A stretch of DNA of 64,000 nucleotides from JACVRM01 sp963817375 (GTDB lineage Bacteria; Actinomycetota; Thermoleophilia; Gaiellales; Gaiellaceae): assembly GCA_963817375.1 (NCBI GenBank), contig CAWFOB010000007.1:124001-188000 (forward strand). The letters are read 5' to 3'. The position numbers were made by a program, and so were the translations under genes. The notes under the pieces are model-generated. The model was not told the origin of the DNA. It saw nothing but the letters and a program-made list of their open reading frames with translations, and did not search any database. Below are positions 38,989-46,059 of the stretch, piece by piece. Numbering within the stretch: the first letter of the stretch is position 1; the number at the start of each line of letters is the position of its first letter.

Positions 38989-39640
38989 GCTCGTCCACGC
39001 CCGCCTCCGCCGCGGCCACGGCCGCCGTGCCTACGACGACGCCGTCCGCCAGCTCGGCGGCGGCCCGCGCGTCCTCGGGCGTCGAGATGCCGAAGCCGGC
39101 ATAGAGCGGCACATCCGTCACGGCCCGGGCGCGCCGCACCAGCGGCTCAAGCTGCGGCGAGAGCCCTCGCCGCGCGCCGGTCGTGCCGGTGACGGTGACG
39201 AGGTAGAGCCAGCCGTCCGTGTGCTCGCCGGCGAGGCGGAGCCGCTCGTCGGCGGTCGTGGGCGCGACGAGCTGGACGCGACGCAGCTCCGGCCGCTCGG
39301 CCGCGGGGAGGTCGGCGACGATCAGGCTCGTGGCCCCCGCGCCGCGCATCTCGCCGGCGAGCCGCTCCCAGCCGCGGGCCTCGAAGAGCGACGCGTAGGT
39401 CATCGGGATCAGCGGCACGTCCACGCGCGCGCGTGTTTCTCCCAGGCACTCGAGGCACGCGTCGGTGCGCATGCCCTCGGCCAGCGCCCGCTCGCCGGCG
39501 CGCCGGATCACGGGGCCGTCCGCGAGCGGGTCGGAGAACGGGAAGCCGATCTCGATCACGTCGGCGCCGGCCTCCACCGCCGCCTCGGCGAGCGCCGGCG
39601 TCTCGCGGCCGGCCATGAGGTAGACGACGAGCGTCTTCAG
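38951..39640 (-). CDS. trpA: Tryptophan synthase alpha chain
   Basis: 229 aa. ADVIEIGFPFSDPLADGPVIRRAGERAL is the TrpA active-site segment with the catalytic Glu and Asp; PLIPMTYASLFEARGWERL, VTVTGTTGARRGL, LYAGFGISTPEDA and ADGVVVGTA follow. It cleaves indole-3-glycerol phosphate to indole. The first beta strand (LKTLVVYLMAG) needs a start at or before CTG 39640, which overlaps the trpB stop as CTGA; no ATG, GTG or TTG is available before it. ATG 39616 would remove the strand. Some loops are shorter than in the standard 260-aa enzyme. Confidence 0.88.
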   Translation of the reverse strand: MKTLVVYLMAGRETPALAEAAVEAGADVIEIGFPFSDPLADGPVIRRAGERALAEGMRTDACLECLGETRARVDVPLIPMTYASLFEARGWERLAGEMRGAGATSLIVADLPAAERPELRRVQLVAPTTADERLRLAGEHTDGWLYLVTVTGTTGARRGLSPQLEPLVRRARAVTDVPLYAGFGISTPEDARAAAELADGVVVGTAAVAAAEAGVDELTELVRSLRRAL

Positions 39641-40749
39641 CGCGCCGTGACCTGGTCGAGGTCCTTGTCGCCGCGCCCGGAGAGGCAGACGAGCACGAGC
39701 TCCTCGTCGATCGTCGCGGCGCGGGCGAGCGCATGCGCCGGCTCGAGCGCGGGGAGGATGCCCTCGAGCCGCGCGAGCCGCCGGCAGGCGTCGAGCGCCT
39801 CGTCGTCGTCTGCGGTCAGGTAGTCGACGCGCCCGGCGTCGCGCAGTGCCGCGTGCTCGGGGCCGACGCCCGGGTAGTCGAGCCCGGCGGAGATCGAGTG
39901 GGCGTCGGAGACCTGCCCGTCCGGGTCGGCGAGCACCGCCGAGCGGGCACCGTGGAGCACGGTCGGGCGGCCGCTGCCAAGGCTGGCGGCGCCCTCCGCC
40001 TCGACGCCGACGAGGCGCACGTCCTCGTCGTCGAGGAAGCCGGCGAACATGCCGATCGCGTTCGAGCCGCCGCCGACGCAGGCGACGACCGTCTCGGGTA
40101 GGCGGCCCTCCGCCTCGAGGAACTGCGCCCGCGCCTCGCGGCCGATCACCGCCTGCAGCTCGCGGACGATGGCCGGGTAGGGCGCGGGGCCGACGGCGGA
40201 GCCGATGAGGTAGTGGGTGTCCTCGACGTTGGCGATCCAGTCGCGGATGGCCTCGCTCGTCGCCTCCTTGAGCGTCTGCGTGCCGAACTCGACAGGGATG
40301 ACCTCGGCGCCGAGCAGGTACATGCGGTCGACGTTGGGCCGCTGGCGGCGCATGTCCTCGGCGCCCATGTAGACGTGGCATTCGAAGCCGAAGCGCGCGC
40401 AGACCGTGGCGGTGGCGACGCCGTGCTGGCCGGCGCCCGTCTCGGCGACGATCCGGTGCTTGCCGAGCCGCCGCGCGAGGACCGCCTGGCCGAGTGCGTT
40501 GTTGAGCTTGTGCGCGCCGGTGTGGAGCAGGTCCTCGCGCTTCAGCCACAGGCGCTTGCCGGGGGCGAACCGCTCGCAGAGCGTCAGCGCCGTCGGCCTT
40601 CCTGCGTACGAGCTACCCAGTTGGTCGATTTCCGCGCGGAAGAGCGGGTCTTCCTGCGCCGCCTGCCACCCGGCCTCGAGCTCCTCGAGCGCGGGGATCA
40701 GCGTCTCGGGGACGAAGCGGCCGCCGTACTCGCCGTACCAGCCGCTCAC
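39637..40749 (-). CDS. trpB: Tryptophan synthase beta chain
   Basis: 370 aa. GEYGGRFVPETL, LKREDLLHTGAHKLNNALGQAVLA with the PLP Lys, AETGAGQHGVATATVCA, CVGGGSNAIGMFAGF and SAGLDYPGVGPEH are all standard TrpB1 motifs. It condenses indole with serine. GTG 40749 overlaps the trpCF stop as GTGA. Partner of the adjacent trpA. Confidence 0.95.
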   Translation of the reverse strand: MSGWYGEYGGRFVPETLIPALEELEAGWQAAQEDPLFRAEIDQLGSSYAGRPTALTLCERFAPGKRLWLKREDLLHTGAHKLNNALGQAVLARRLGKHRIVAETGAGQHGVATATVCARFGFECHVYMGAEDMRRQRPNVDRMYLLGAEVIPVEFGTQTLKEATSEAIRDWIANVEDTHYLIGSAVGPAPYPAIVRELQAVIGREARAQFLEAEGRLPETVVACVGGGSNAIGMFAGFLDDEDVRLVGVEAEGAASLGSGRPTVLHGARSAVLADPDGQVSDAHSISAGLDYPGVGPEHAALRDAGRVDYLTADDDEALDACRRLARLEGILPALEPAHALARAATIDEELVLVCLSGRGDKDLDQVTAR

Positions 40750-41900
40750 CGCGCAGCCTCCACGTAGGCGCGCACGGCGTCGTGGTCCTTGATCCCCGGC
40801 TCGCGCTCGAGGCGCGAGCTGGCGTCGACCGCCCAGGGGCGGACGCGCTCGATCGCCTCGCGCACGTTGTCGGCCGCCAGGCGGCCGGCGAGCATCACGC
40901 GGCCGTCGGCCTCGGCGGCCCGGCGCCAGTGGCCTTCGTCCTGCTCGCCCCACGGCAGGTCGAGCACCTGCGCGACCGGCTCACCGCCTCGGAGCAGGAC
41001 GGCGTCGCGGGCGCGGTGGCCGTCCTCGCGCGCGTAGAGCTGGGTCAGGTCGGCGCCTGTCTCCTCGTGCTCGCCGACGAGGACGGCGACCGAGAGCGTC
41101 GTGTCCGCGACGGGCAGCACGGCGGCGGCGCGCCGCGGGCTCTCGCTGGCGAGCACGAAGCCGAGCAGGTCGGCGCCCGCCTCGGCGGCGACGGCGACGT
41201 CCTCCTCGCGCGTGAGCCCGCACACCTTCACAAGCGGGCGGGCGAGCAGGTCGCGGAGCGTCGCCTCCGGGTCCGCCGACCGCATCAGCGCCGTCCCAAC
41301 GAGCACCGCCCCGGCGCCGGCCAGCTCGGCGGCGGCCGCCTGGGCGCGCGAGTGGACGGCGCTCTCGGCGATCACGATCCGGTCGCGCGGTGCGCGCGCG
41401 ACGAGGCCGAGCTGCGCGCGCCGGTCGATGGCAAAGGTGCCGAGGTCGCGGGCGTTCAGCCCGATCGGGTCGGCGCCGAGGCGGACGGCGCGGTCGAGCT
41501 CGGCGGCGTCGTGCGCCTCGACGAGCGCGTCGAGGCCGAGCTCCCGGGCCGTGGCCATCAGCGAGGCAGCGGTCGCGTCGTCGAGGTCGCGCAGGATCAG
41601 CAGCGCGGCGTCGGCGCCCGCCTCGCGCGCGGTGCGGAGGTGCTCCGGCGTCGAGAAGAAGCCCTTGGCGAGCAGCGGCAGCTCCGTCGCTGCGCGGGCA
41701 GCGCGGAGGTCGTCCCAGGTGCCGGCGAAGCGCTCGTCGACGAGCACCGACATCGCGGCGGCGCCGCCGCGCGCGTACGCCTGCGCGTGGCGCGCAGGGT
41801 CGGCGCCCGTATTGATGTCGCCGGCCGAGGGCGAGCGGCGCTTGAACTCCGCGATCGCGGCCAGGCCGGGCCCGGCCAGCGCGCCCTTAAGGCGTCCCAT
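40746..41900 (-). CDS. trpC: Fused indole-3-glycerol phosphate synthase / phosphoribosylanthranilate isomerase
   Basis: 384 aa carrying two TIM barrels. Residues about 1-220 are TrpC: IAEFKRRSPSAGDI, SVLVDERFAGTWDDLRAAR, LLAKGFF, ALLILRDL, IGLNARDL, VIAESAVHSR, GAVLVGTALMR. From about 222 it is TrpF: VKVCGLTREEDVAVAAEAGADLLGFVLASESPRRA, and DASSRLEREPGIKDHDAVRAYVEAAR at the end. The N-terminus is short by the first helix of typical IGPS, and the isomerase is compact. The fusion order is as in E. coli TrpCF. It overlaps trpD by 14 nt. Confidence 0.92.
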   Translation of the reverse strand: MGRLKGALAGPGLAAIAEFKRRSPSAGDINTGADPARHAQAYARGGAAAMSVLVDERFAGTWDDLRAARAATELPLLAKGFFSTPEHLRTAREAGADAALLILRDLDDATAASLMATARELGLDALVEAHDAAELDRAVRLGADPIGLNARDLGTFAIDRRAQLGLVARAPRDRIVIAESAVHSRAQAAAAELAGAGAVLVGTALMRSADPEATLRDLLARPLVKVCGLTREEDVAVAAEAGADLLGFVLASESPRRAAAVLPVADTTLSVAVLVGEHEETGADLTQLYAREDGHRARDAVLLRGGEPVAQVLDLPWGEQDEGHWRRAAEADGRVMLAGRLAADNVREAIERVRPWAVDASSRLEREPGIKDHDAVRAYVEAAR

Positions 41901-42909
41901 GTGTGAACCCCGCGAGGTCGTCGAGGCGCGTGCCGGCAGCGCCGGAGTCGACCGCCTCGGTGGCGAGGGCGAGCCCGTCGCGCAGGTCGGCGGCGTGGCC
42001 GGCTGCTGCGATCGCGCCGGCGGCGTTGAGCAGGATGGCGTCGCGGCGCCCGCCTCGGGCGCCGGCGAAGACGTCGCGGATGATGCGGGCGTTGTCGTCC
42101 GGCGACCCGCCGCGCAGCTCGCGCGGGTCGCAGCGGTCGAGCCCGAGCTCGGCCGCGTCGACGGTGCGCTCGACCACCCGATCGCGAAGGACTTCGCAGA
42201 CGCGGTTCGGCCCGGCCGGCGACAGCTCGTCGATGCCGGCGTAGCCGTGCACGACGAAGGCGCGGTCGGCGCCGAGCTGGGCGACCACCTTCGCGATTGT
42301 GGGGACGAGCTCGGGCGCGTACACGCCGATCACCTGCGCCCGCGCGCCGGCCGGGTTGGTGAGCGGGCCGAGGATGTTGAAGACGGTGCGTGTCGCAAGC
42401 TCCTTGCGCACCGGCGCGGCGTGGCGCATGGCCGGGTGGTGGAGCTGCGCGAACATGAAGCCGAAGCCGAGCTCGTCGATCGAGTCGGCGATCCGATCCG
42501 GCTCGAGCTCGAGCCGGAACCCGAGCGCCTCGAGCACGTCGGCCGAGCCCGAGGCCGAGGAGACAGCGCGGTTGCCGTGCTTCGCGACGCCCGCGCCCGC
42601 GGCCGCGGCCACGATCGCGGCGGCAGTCGAGATGTTCAGCGTTCCGCCGCTGTCGCCGCCCGTGCCCGCGGTGTCGACGAGGTCGGTTCGCTTCGGGTGG
42701 ACGGGGACGACGTGCTCGCGCATGGCCTCGGCGCAGCCGGCGATCTCGTCCGCGGTCTCGCCTTTCGCGCGCAGCGCGGCCAGGAAGCCGCCGATCTGGC
42801 CCGGCGTCGCCTCCCCGGACATGATCTCGCCCATGACGGTCCGCGCCTCCTCGCGCGTGAGACTGTGCCCGTCGACGAGACGGGCGATTGCGTCCTGGAT
42901 GGGCGCCAC
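41887..42909 (-). CDS. trpD: Anthranilate phosphoribosyltransferase
   Basis: 340 aa. GGFLAALRAKGET, DTAGTGGDSGGTLNISTAAAIVAAAAGAGVAKHGNRAVSSASGSADVLEALG is the PRPP/Mg2+ signature, with FMFAQLHHPAMRHAAPVRKELATRTVFNILGPLTNPA and VVHGYAGIDELSP after it. GTG 42909 has TACCGT exactly 6 nt upstream in a 20-bp spacer shared with the divergent kynurenine genes. First gene of trpD-trpCF-trpB-trpA; trpE and trpG are not in the window. Confidence 0.95.
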   Translation of the reverse strand: MAPIQDAIARLVDGHSLTREEARTVMGEIMSGEATPGQIGGFLAALRAKGETADEIAGCAEAMREHVVPVHPKRTDLVDTAGTGGDSGGTLNISTAAAIVAAAAGAGVAKHGNRAVSSASGSADVLEALGFRLELEPDRIADSIDELGFGFMFAQLHHPAMRHAAPVRKELATRTVFNILGPLTNPAGARAQVIGVYAPELVPTIAKVVAQLGADRAFVVHGYAGIDELSPAGPNRVCEVLRDRVVERTVDAAELGLDRCDPRELRGGSPDDNARIIRDVFAGARGGRRDAILLNAAGAIAAAGHAADLRDGLALATEAVDSGAAGTRLDDLAGFTHGTP

Positions 42910-42929
42910 CGGATTACGGTAACCCGCGT
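42910..42929. promoter_or_regulatory. 20-bp bidirectional promoter spacer between trp and kyn genes
   Basis: TTACGGTAA at its centre is a perfect odd palindrome that yields TACGGT on the plus strand and TACCGT on the minus strand, both -10-like. The minus-strand box is 6 nt before GTG of trpD; the plus-strand box is 9 nt before TTG of the formamidase gene. Two RNA polymerases could not occupy both at once. Confidence 0.55.
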
Positions 42930-43595
42930 TTGACGGCGCGCGCTCTCCATCGGTACGGGGACCACCCGGCGCAGGTCGTCGAGCAGTTCGCGCCGGCGGG
43001 CGAGCCGCGCGGGACGGCGGTGGTGCTCCACGGCGGCTTCTGGCGCGATGCGTACGACCGGCACCTGATGGACGAGGTCTGCGAGGACCTGGCCGCCATG
43101 GGCTGGGCGGCGTGGAACGTCGAGTACCGGCGGCTCGGCGGTGGGGGCGGCTGGCCGGCGACGTTCGACGACGTGACGGCGGCGCTCGACCTCGTCGGCT
43201 CGCCGGCCGTCACGATCGGCCACTCGGCCGGCGGGCACCTGGCGCTCTGGGCAGCGGGGCATTCGAACGTCACGCGTGCCGTCGCGCAGGCCGGCGTCGT
43301 CGATCTCGAGGAGGCGATCCGGCTCGGGCTCAGCCGCGGCGTCGCGCGCGAGCTGCTCGGCGCCGGCGACCTGGCCGTGTGCTCGCCCGCGGCGCAGCTG
43401 CCGCTGGGCGTGCAGCAGCTCCTCGTCCACGGCGCCGACGACGACATCGTCCCCGCGTCGATGAGCGTCGGGTACGCCGAGCGCGCGCGTGCCGCCGGGG
43501 ACGCGGTCGACACTGCGATCCTGCCCGGCGTGGGCCACTTCGAGCATCTCGACCCGCGCTCGAGCGCGTGGGCGGCCGTGCGGGACTGGCTGTGA
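42930..43595 (+). CDS. Alpha/beta hydrolase, probable kynurenine formamidase
   Basis: 221 aa. VVLHGGFWRDAYDRHLMDEVCEDLA has the HGGxW motif of arylformamidases, GHSAGGHLALWAA the nucleophile elbow with Ser, LLVHGADDDIVPASMS the acid and GVGHFEHLDP the His. Family reaction: N-formylkynurenine to kynurenine and formate. The next gene encodes kynureninase and overlaps by 4 nt, which supports the substrate. TTG 42930 is chosen because TTG 42888 would lie inside trpD. Formate released could be used by the fhs product. Confidence 0.78.
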   Translation: MTARALHRYGDHPAQVVEQFAPAGEPRGTAVVLHGGFWRDAYDRHLMDEVCEDLAAMGWAAWNVEYRRLGGGGGWPATFDDVTAALDLVGSPAVTIGHSAGGHLALWAAGHSNVTRAVAQAGVVDLEEAIRLGLSRGVARELLGAGDLAVCSPAAQLPLGVQQLLVHGADDDIVPASMSVGYAERARAAGDAVDTAILPGVGHFEHLDPRSSAWAAVRDWL

Positions 43596-44821
43596 ACGGG
43601 CGCGCCGACGCCGAGGCGCTCGACCGGGCCGATCCGCTCGCGTCGTTCCGCGACCGGTTCGTGATCACGGACGACCGCATCTACGCGGACGGCAACTCGC
43701 TCGGCCGGCTGCCGCGTGCGGCAGCCGAGCGCATCGACGCGCTGGTCGCGGAGTGGGGGGAACGGCTCGTCGGCGGCTGGGCGGACTGGATCGAGCTGCC
43801 CGTGCGCGTCGGCGACCGGCTCGCCGCGCTCGTGGGCGCGCAGCCGGGCGAGGTGCTTGCCTGCGACTCGACGACGGTGAACCTCTACAAGCTCGCCGAG
43901 GCGGCGCTCGAGCTCCGGTCCGGCCCGGTCGTCGTGGACGAGCACGAGTTCCCGACCGACCGCTACGTCCTCGAGGGCATCGCCGCCCGGCGCGGCGTCG
44001 AGCTGCGCCGGCTCGCGTCAGACCCGCTCACCGGGCCGCAGCCGGACGAGGTTGCCGCGGCGGCGGAAGGCGCGGCGCTCGTCGTGCTGTCGGTGGTCGG
44101 CTACCGGTCGGGCGCGCTCGCCGACCTGCCCGCGATCACCGCGGCCGTCCACGACGCCGGCGCGCTGATGCTCTGGGACCTGAGCCACGCCGTAGGCGTC
44201 GTGCCCGTCGACCTGGCGACGGCCGACCTGGCGGTCGGCTGCACGTACAAGTACCTCAACGCCGGGCCGGGAGCGCCCGCCTTCCTCTACGTGCGGCGCG
44301 ACCTCCAGGAGCAGGTGGTCTCGCCGATCCAGGGCTGGTTCGGTCAGCGGGACCAGTTCGAGATGGGCCCGCGCTACGAGCCGGCGGCGGGGATCGAGCG
44401 CTTCCTCGCGGGGACGCCGCCGATCCTCGGCCTCGCCGCCGTCCAGGCGGCCGTCGAGCTGGTGCTCGAGGCGGGCATCGAGGCGCTGAGGGCGAAATCG
44501 CTCGCCCTCACCGATCTGACGGTCGCGCTCCACGACGAGCGGCTGGCGCCGCTCGGCTTCCGGCTCGCCACGCCGCGCGAGCGCAAGCGGCGCGGCGGGC
44601 ACGTCGGCGTCGCCCATGACGACGGCTGGCAGCTCTGCCGGGCGCTGATCGAGCTCGCAGGCGTCGTGCCCGACTTCCGCGCGCCGGACGTGATCCGGCT
44701 CGGCTTCCCGCCGCTCTACTCGCGCTTCGTGGACGTCTGGGACGCGGTCGACCGGCTCGCGGGCCTGGCCGAGAGCGGCCGCTACCGCGACGTGGCCGCC
44801 GAGCGGCTGCGCGTCACGTGA
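43592..44821 (+). CDS. kynU: Kynureninase
   Basis: 409 aa, normal length. DGNSLGRLPRAAAERI, EWGERLVGGW, CDSTTVNLYKLAEAAL, DEHEFPTDRYVLEG, LWDLSHAVGVVPVDL, GCTYKYLNAGPGAPAFLYV with the PLP Lys, and QGWFGQRDQFEMGPRYEPAAGIERFLAGTPPIL identify it clearly. It splits kynurenine to anthranilate and alanine. Anthranilate is the substrate of TrpD encoded on the other side of the spacer, so breakdown can feed synthesis. GTG start in a GTGA overlap. No tryptophan dioxygenase gene is visible. Confidence 0.93.
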   Translation: MNGRADAEALDRADPLASFRDRFVITDDRIYADGNSLGRLPRAAAERIDALVAEWGERLVGGWADWIELPVRVGDRLAALVGAQPGEVLACDSTTVNLYKLAEAALELRSGPVVVDEHEFPTDRYVLEGIAARRGVELRRLASDPLTGPQPDEVAAAAEGAALVVLSVVGYRSGALADLPAITAAVHDAGALMLWDLSHAVGVVPVDLATADLAVGCTYKYLNAGPGAPAFLYVRRDLQEQVVSPIQGWFGQRDQFEMGPRYEPAAGIERFLAGTPPILGLAAVQAAVELVLEAGIEALRAKSLALTDLTVALHDERLAPLGFRLATPRERKRRGGHVGVAHDDGWQLCRALIELAGVVPDFRAPDVIRLGFPPLYSRFVDVWDAVDRLAGLAESGRYRDVAAERLRVT

Positions 44822-44871
44822 TCCGCAACGCCGAATGGCATCGGCCTGCGCGAGGCGCGGTCACCCGTTAG

Positions 44872-44887
44872 TGTGATCTGAATCACC
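44872..44887 (+). promoter_or_regulatory. CRP-like binding site before the lipase gene
   Basis: TGTGA-TCTGAA-TCACC matches the CRP consensus TGTGA-N6-TCACA at nine of ten arm positions, ending 21 nt before ATG 44909. A site this close to the start would overlap the promoter or transcription start. A cyclase gene and two cyclic-nucleotide-binding proteins are encoded about 3.5-12 kb downstream; no CRP-type DNA-binding protein is in the window. Confidence 0.5.
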
Positions 44888-44908
44888 TCTCAGGAGAAAG
44901 GGGTTCAG

Positions 44909-45940
44909 ATGCTTGGCTTCCGCGCAGCGCTCGTCCTTGTTCTGCTCGCCGCCGCGCTCGGGACGGCCGCTTCGGCATCGGCCGCAGGCACGGTCGGCAC
45001 CACGTTCCCGGCCGGCTTCGCCGTCCCCACCGACGCATCGCTCGGCATGCCGGTCCTCGGCTTCGGCGCCGCCGGGCCGGTGCACCGCACGCCGGTCATC
45101 GTGCTCCATGGCAACAACGACACGCCCTACGCGACGGCGTGCAACCCGTACGGTGACGTGCACTCGGTGGCGCAGTACCTCGTCGACAACGGCTACACGC
45201 CGAGCGAGGTCTGGGGGCTCGGCTACCAGGGCGACCAGTGCGACTTGCTCGTCGACCCGACACACCGCTCGGGAGCCGCGCACACGACGGTCGCGAACAT
45301 CCCCGACCTCGACGCGTTCGTGCGCTCGGTGTTGAGGTACACGCACGCGAAGCAGGTCGACATCGTCGGGCACAGCCTCGGCGGGACGCTCGCGCGCGCG
45401 TGGATGAAGGCTGACCACGCGCAGCAGCTGGTTCGCCGCCTCGTCCAGATCGACGCTCCGAACCACGGGATCATCGATTGCTCCCCGGATCCGGCGAACT
45501 ACTGGCAGCTGCCGGCGAACGGCGGCTTCACCCCGTCGAGCCCGGTGTGCCAGGAATACGGCTCGCCGAGGACGCCGTTCCTGCGCTGGCTGAACGGCCA
45601 CGGCCACGGCCACGGCCACGGCCACGGGCACGGGCACGGCCACGGGCACGGCAAGGAGGCACACGGCAAGACCGACGTGCTCGTCATCCGCAACGCGGAC
45701 AAGAGCTTCGTCTACTTCCCGCTGCTGGACGGCCTCTTCCCGGGCGTGCCGGCGATCGACAGCTACGGCGTGCCGACCGACTTCTCGCACAGCGCCGAGC
45801 TGCGCGGCGCGAGCACCGTCAACCTCACGAACCAGGGTGTGTACGACCCGTTCCTCGGGACGTCGCACCTCGGGATCCTCAACTCGCCCGACACGTGGGC
45901 GGCCACGCTCGCGTTCCTGACCGCGAGGAAGGTGAAGTAG
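44909..45940 (+). CDS. Secreted lipase/esterase with Gly-His insert
   Basis: 343 aa. Signal peptide at 1-26 ending in ASASAA. VIVLHGNNDTPYATAC is the oxyanion region, DIVGHSLGGTLARAWM the nucleophile elbow with Ser at about 156, and FLGTSHLGIL probably carries the catalytic His. The layout resembles actinobacterial secreted lipases (class 2/LipA-like) and related depolymerases; substrate unknown. Around residue 230 a run of nine Gly-His pairs has been inserted between core segments and could bind metal ions. RBS AGGAGAAAGGGG lies upstream, with a CRP-like site before that. Confidence 0.82.
   Translation: MLGFRAALVLVLLAAALGTAASASAAGTVGTTFPAGFAVPTDASLGMPVLGFGAAGPVHRTPVIVLHGNNDTPYATACNPYGDVHSVAQYLVDNGYTPSEVWGLGYQGDQCDLLVDPTHRSGAAHTTVANIPDLDAFVRSVLRYTHAKQVDIVGHSLGGTLARAWMKADHAQQLVRRLVQIDAPNHGIIDCSPDPANYWQLPANGGFTPSSPVCQEYGSPRTPFLRWLNGHGHGHGHGHGHGHGHGHGKEAHGKTDVLVIRNADKSFVYFPLLDGLFPGVPAIDSYGVPTDFSHSAELRGASTVNLTNQGVYDPFLGTSHLGILNSPDTWAATLAFLTARKVK
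45596..45649 (+). repeat. Hexamer tandem repeat GGCCAC/GGGCAC encoding (Gly-His)n
   Basis: About nine copies of a 6-bp unit in frame within the lipase gene. Such short repeats can change copy number by slippage, altering the number of histidines without breaking the frame. Confidence 0.85.
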
Positions 45941-45945
45941 CTAGA

Positions 45946-46059
45946 TCAGCGCGCCGGAGCGGCTGCCCGCTCGCGATGCAGCCGCTCGGCGCGCTCCCGG
46001 ATGCCCAGCAGCATCTTGCACTCATGACGAGTGAGCCGGGCTCCGGCGTACTGCGCCAT
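45946..46059 (-). CDS. Very small basic protein, 37 aa, coupled to the translocase gene
   Basis: MAQYAGARLTRHECKMLLGI and then RERAERLHRERAAAPAR. ATG 46059 shares one base with the stop of the preceding gene (TGATG), so translation would be coupled. Basic and helical, with one Cys. No family recognised; coding status rests on the overlap and the lack of any other use of the sequence. Confidence 0.45.
   Translation of the reverse strand: MAQYAGARLTRHECKMLLGIRERAERLHRERAAAPAR

Noticed and set aside
45596..45649. CRISPR-like direct repeats
   Set aside because: The units are 6 bp, in frame and without spacers; they encode Gly-His pairs in a lipase.
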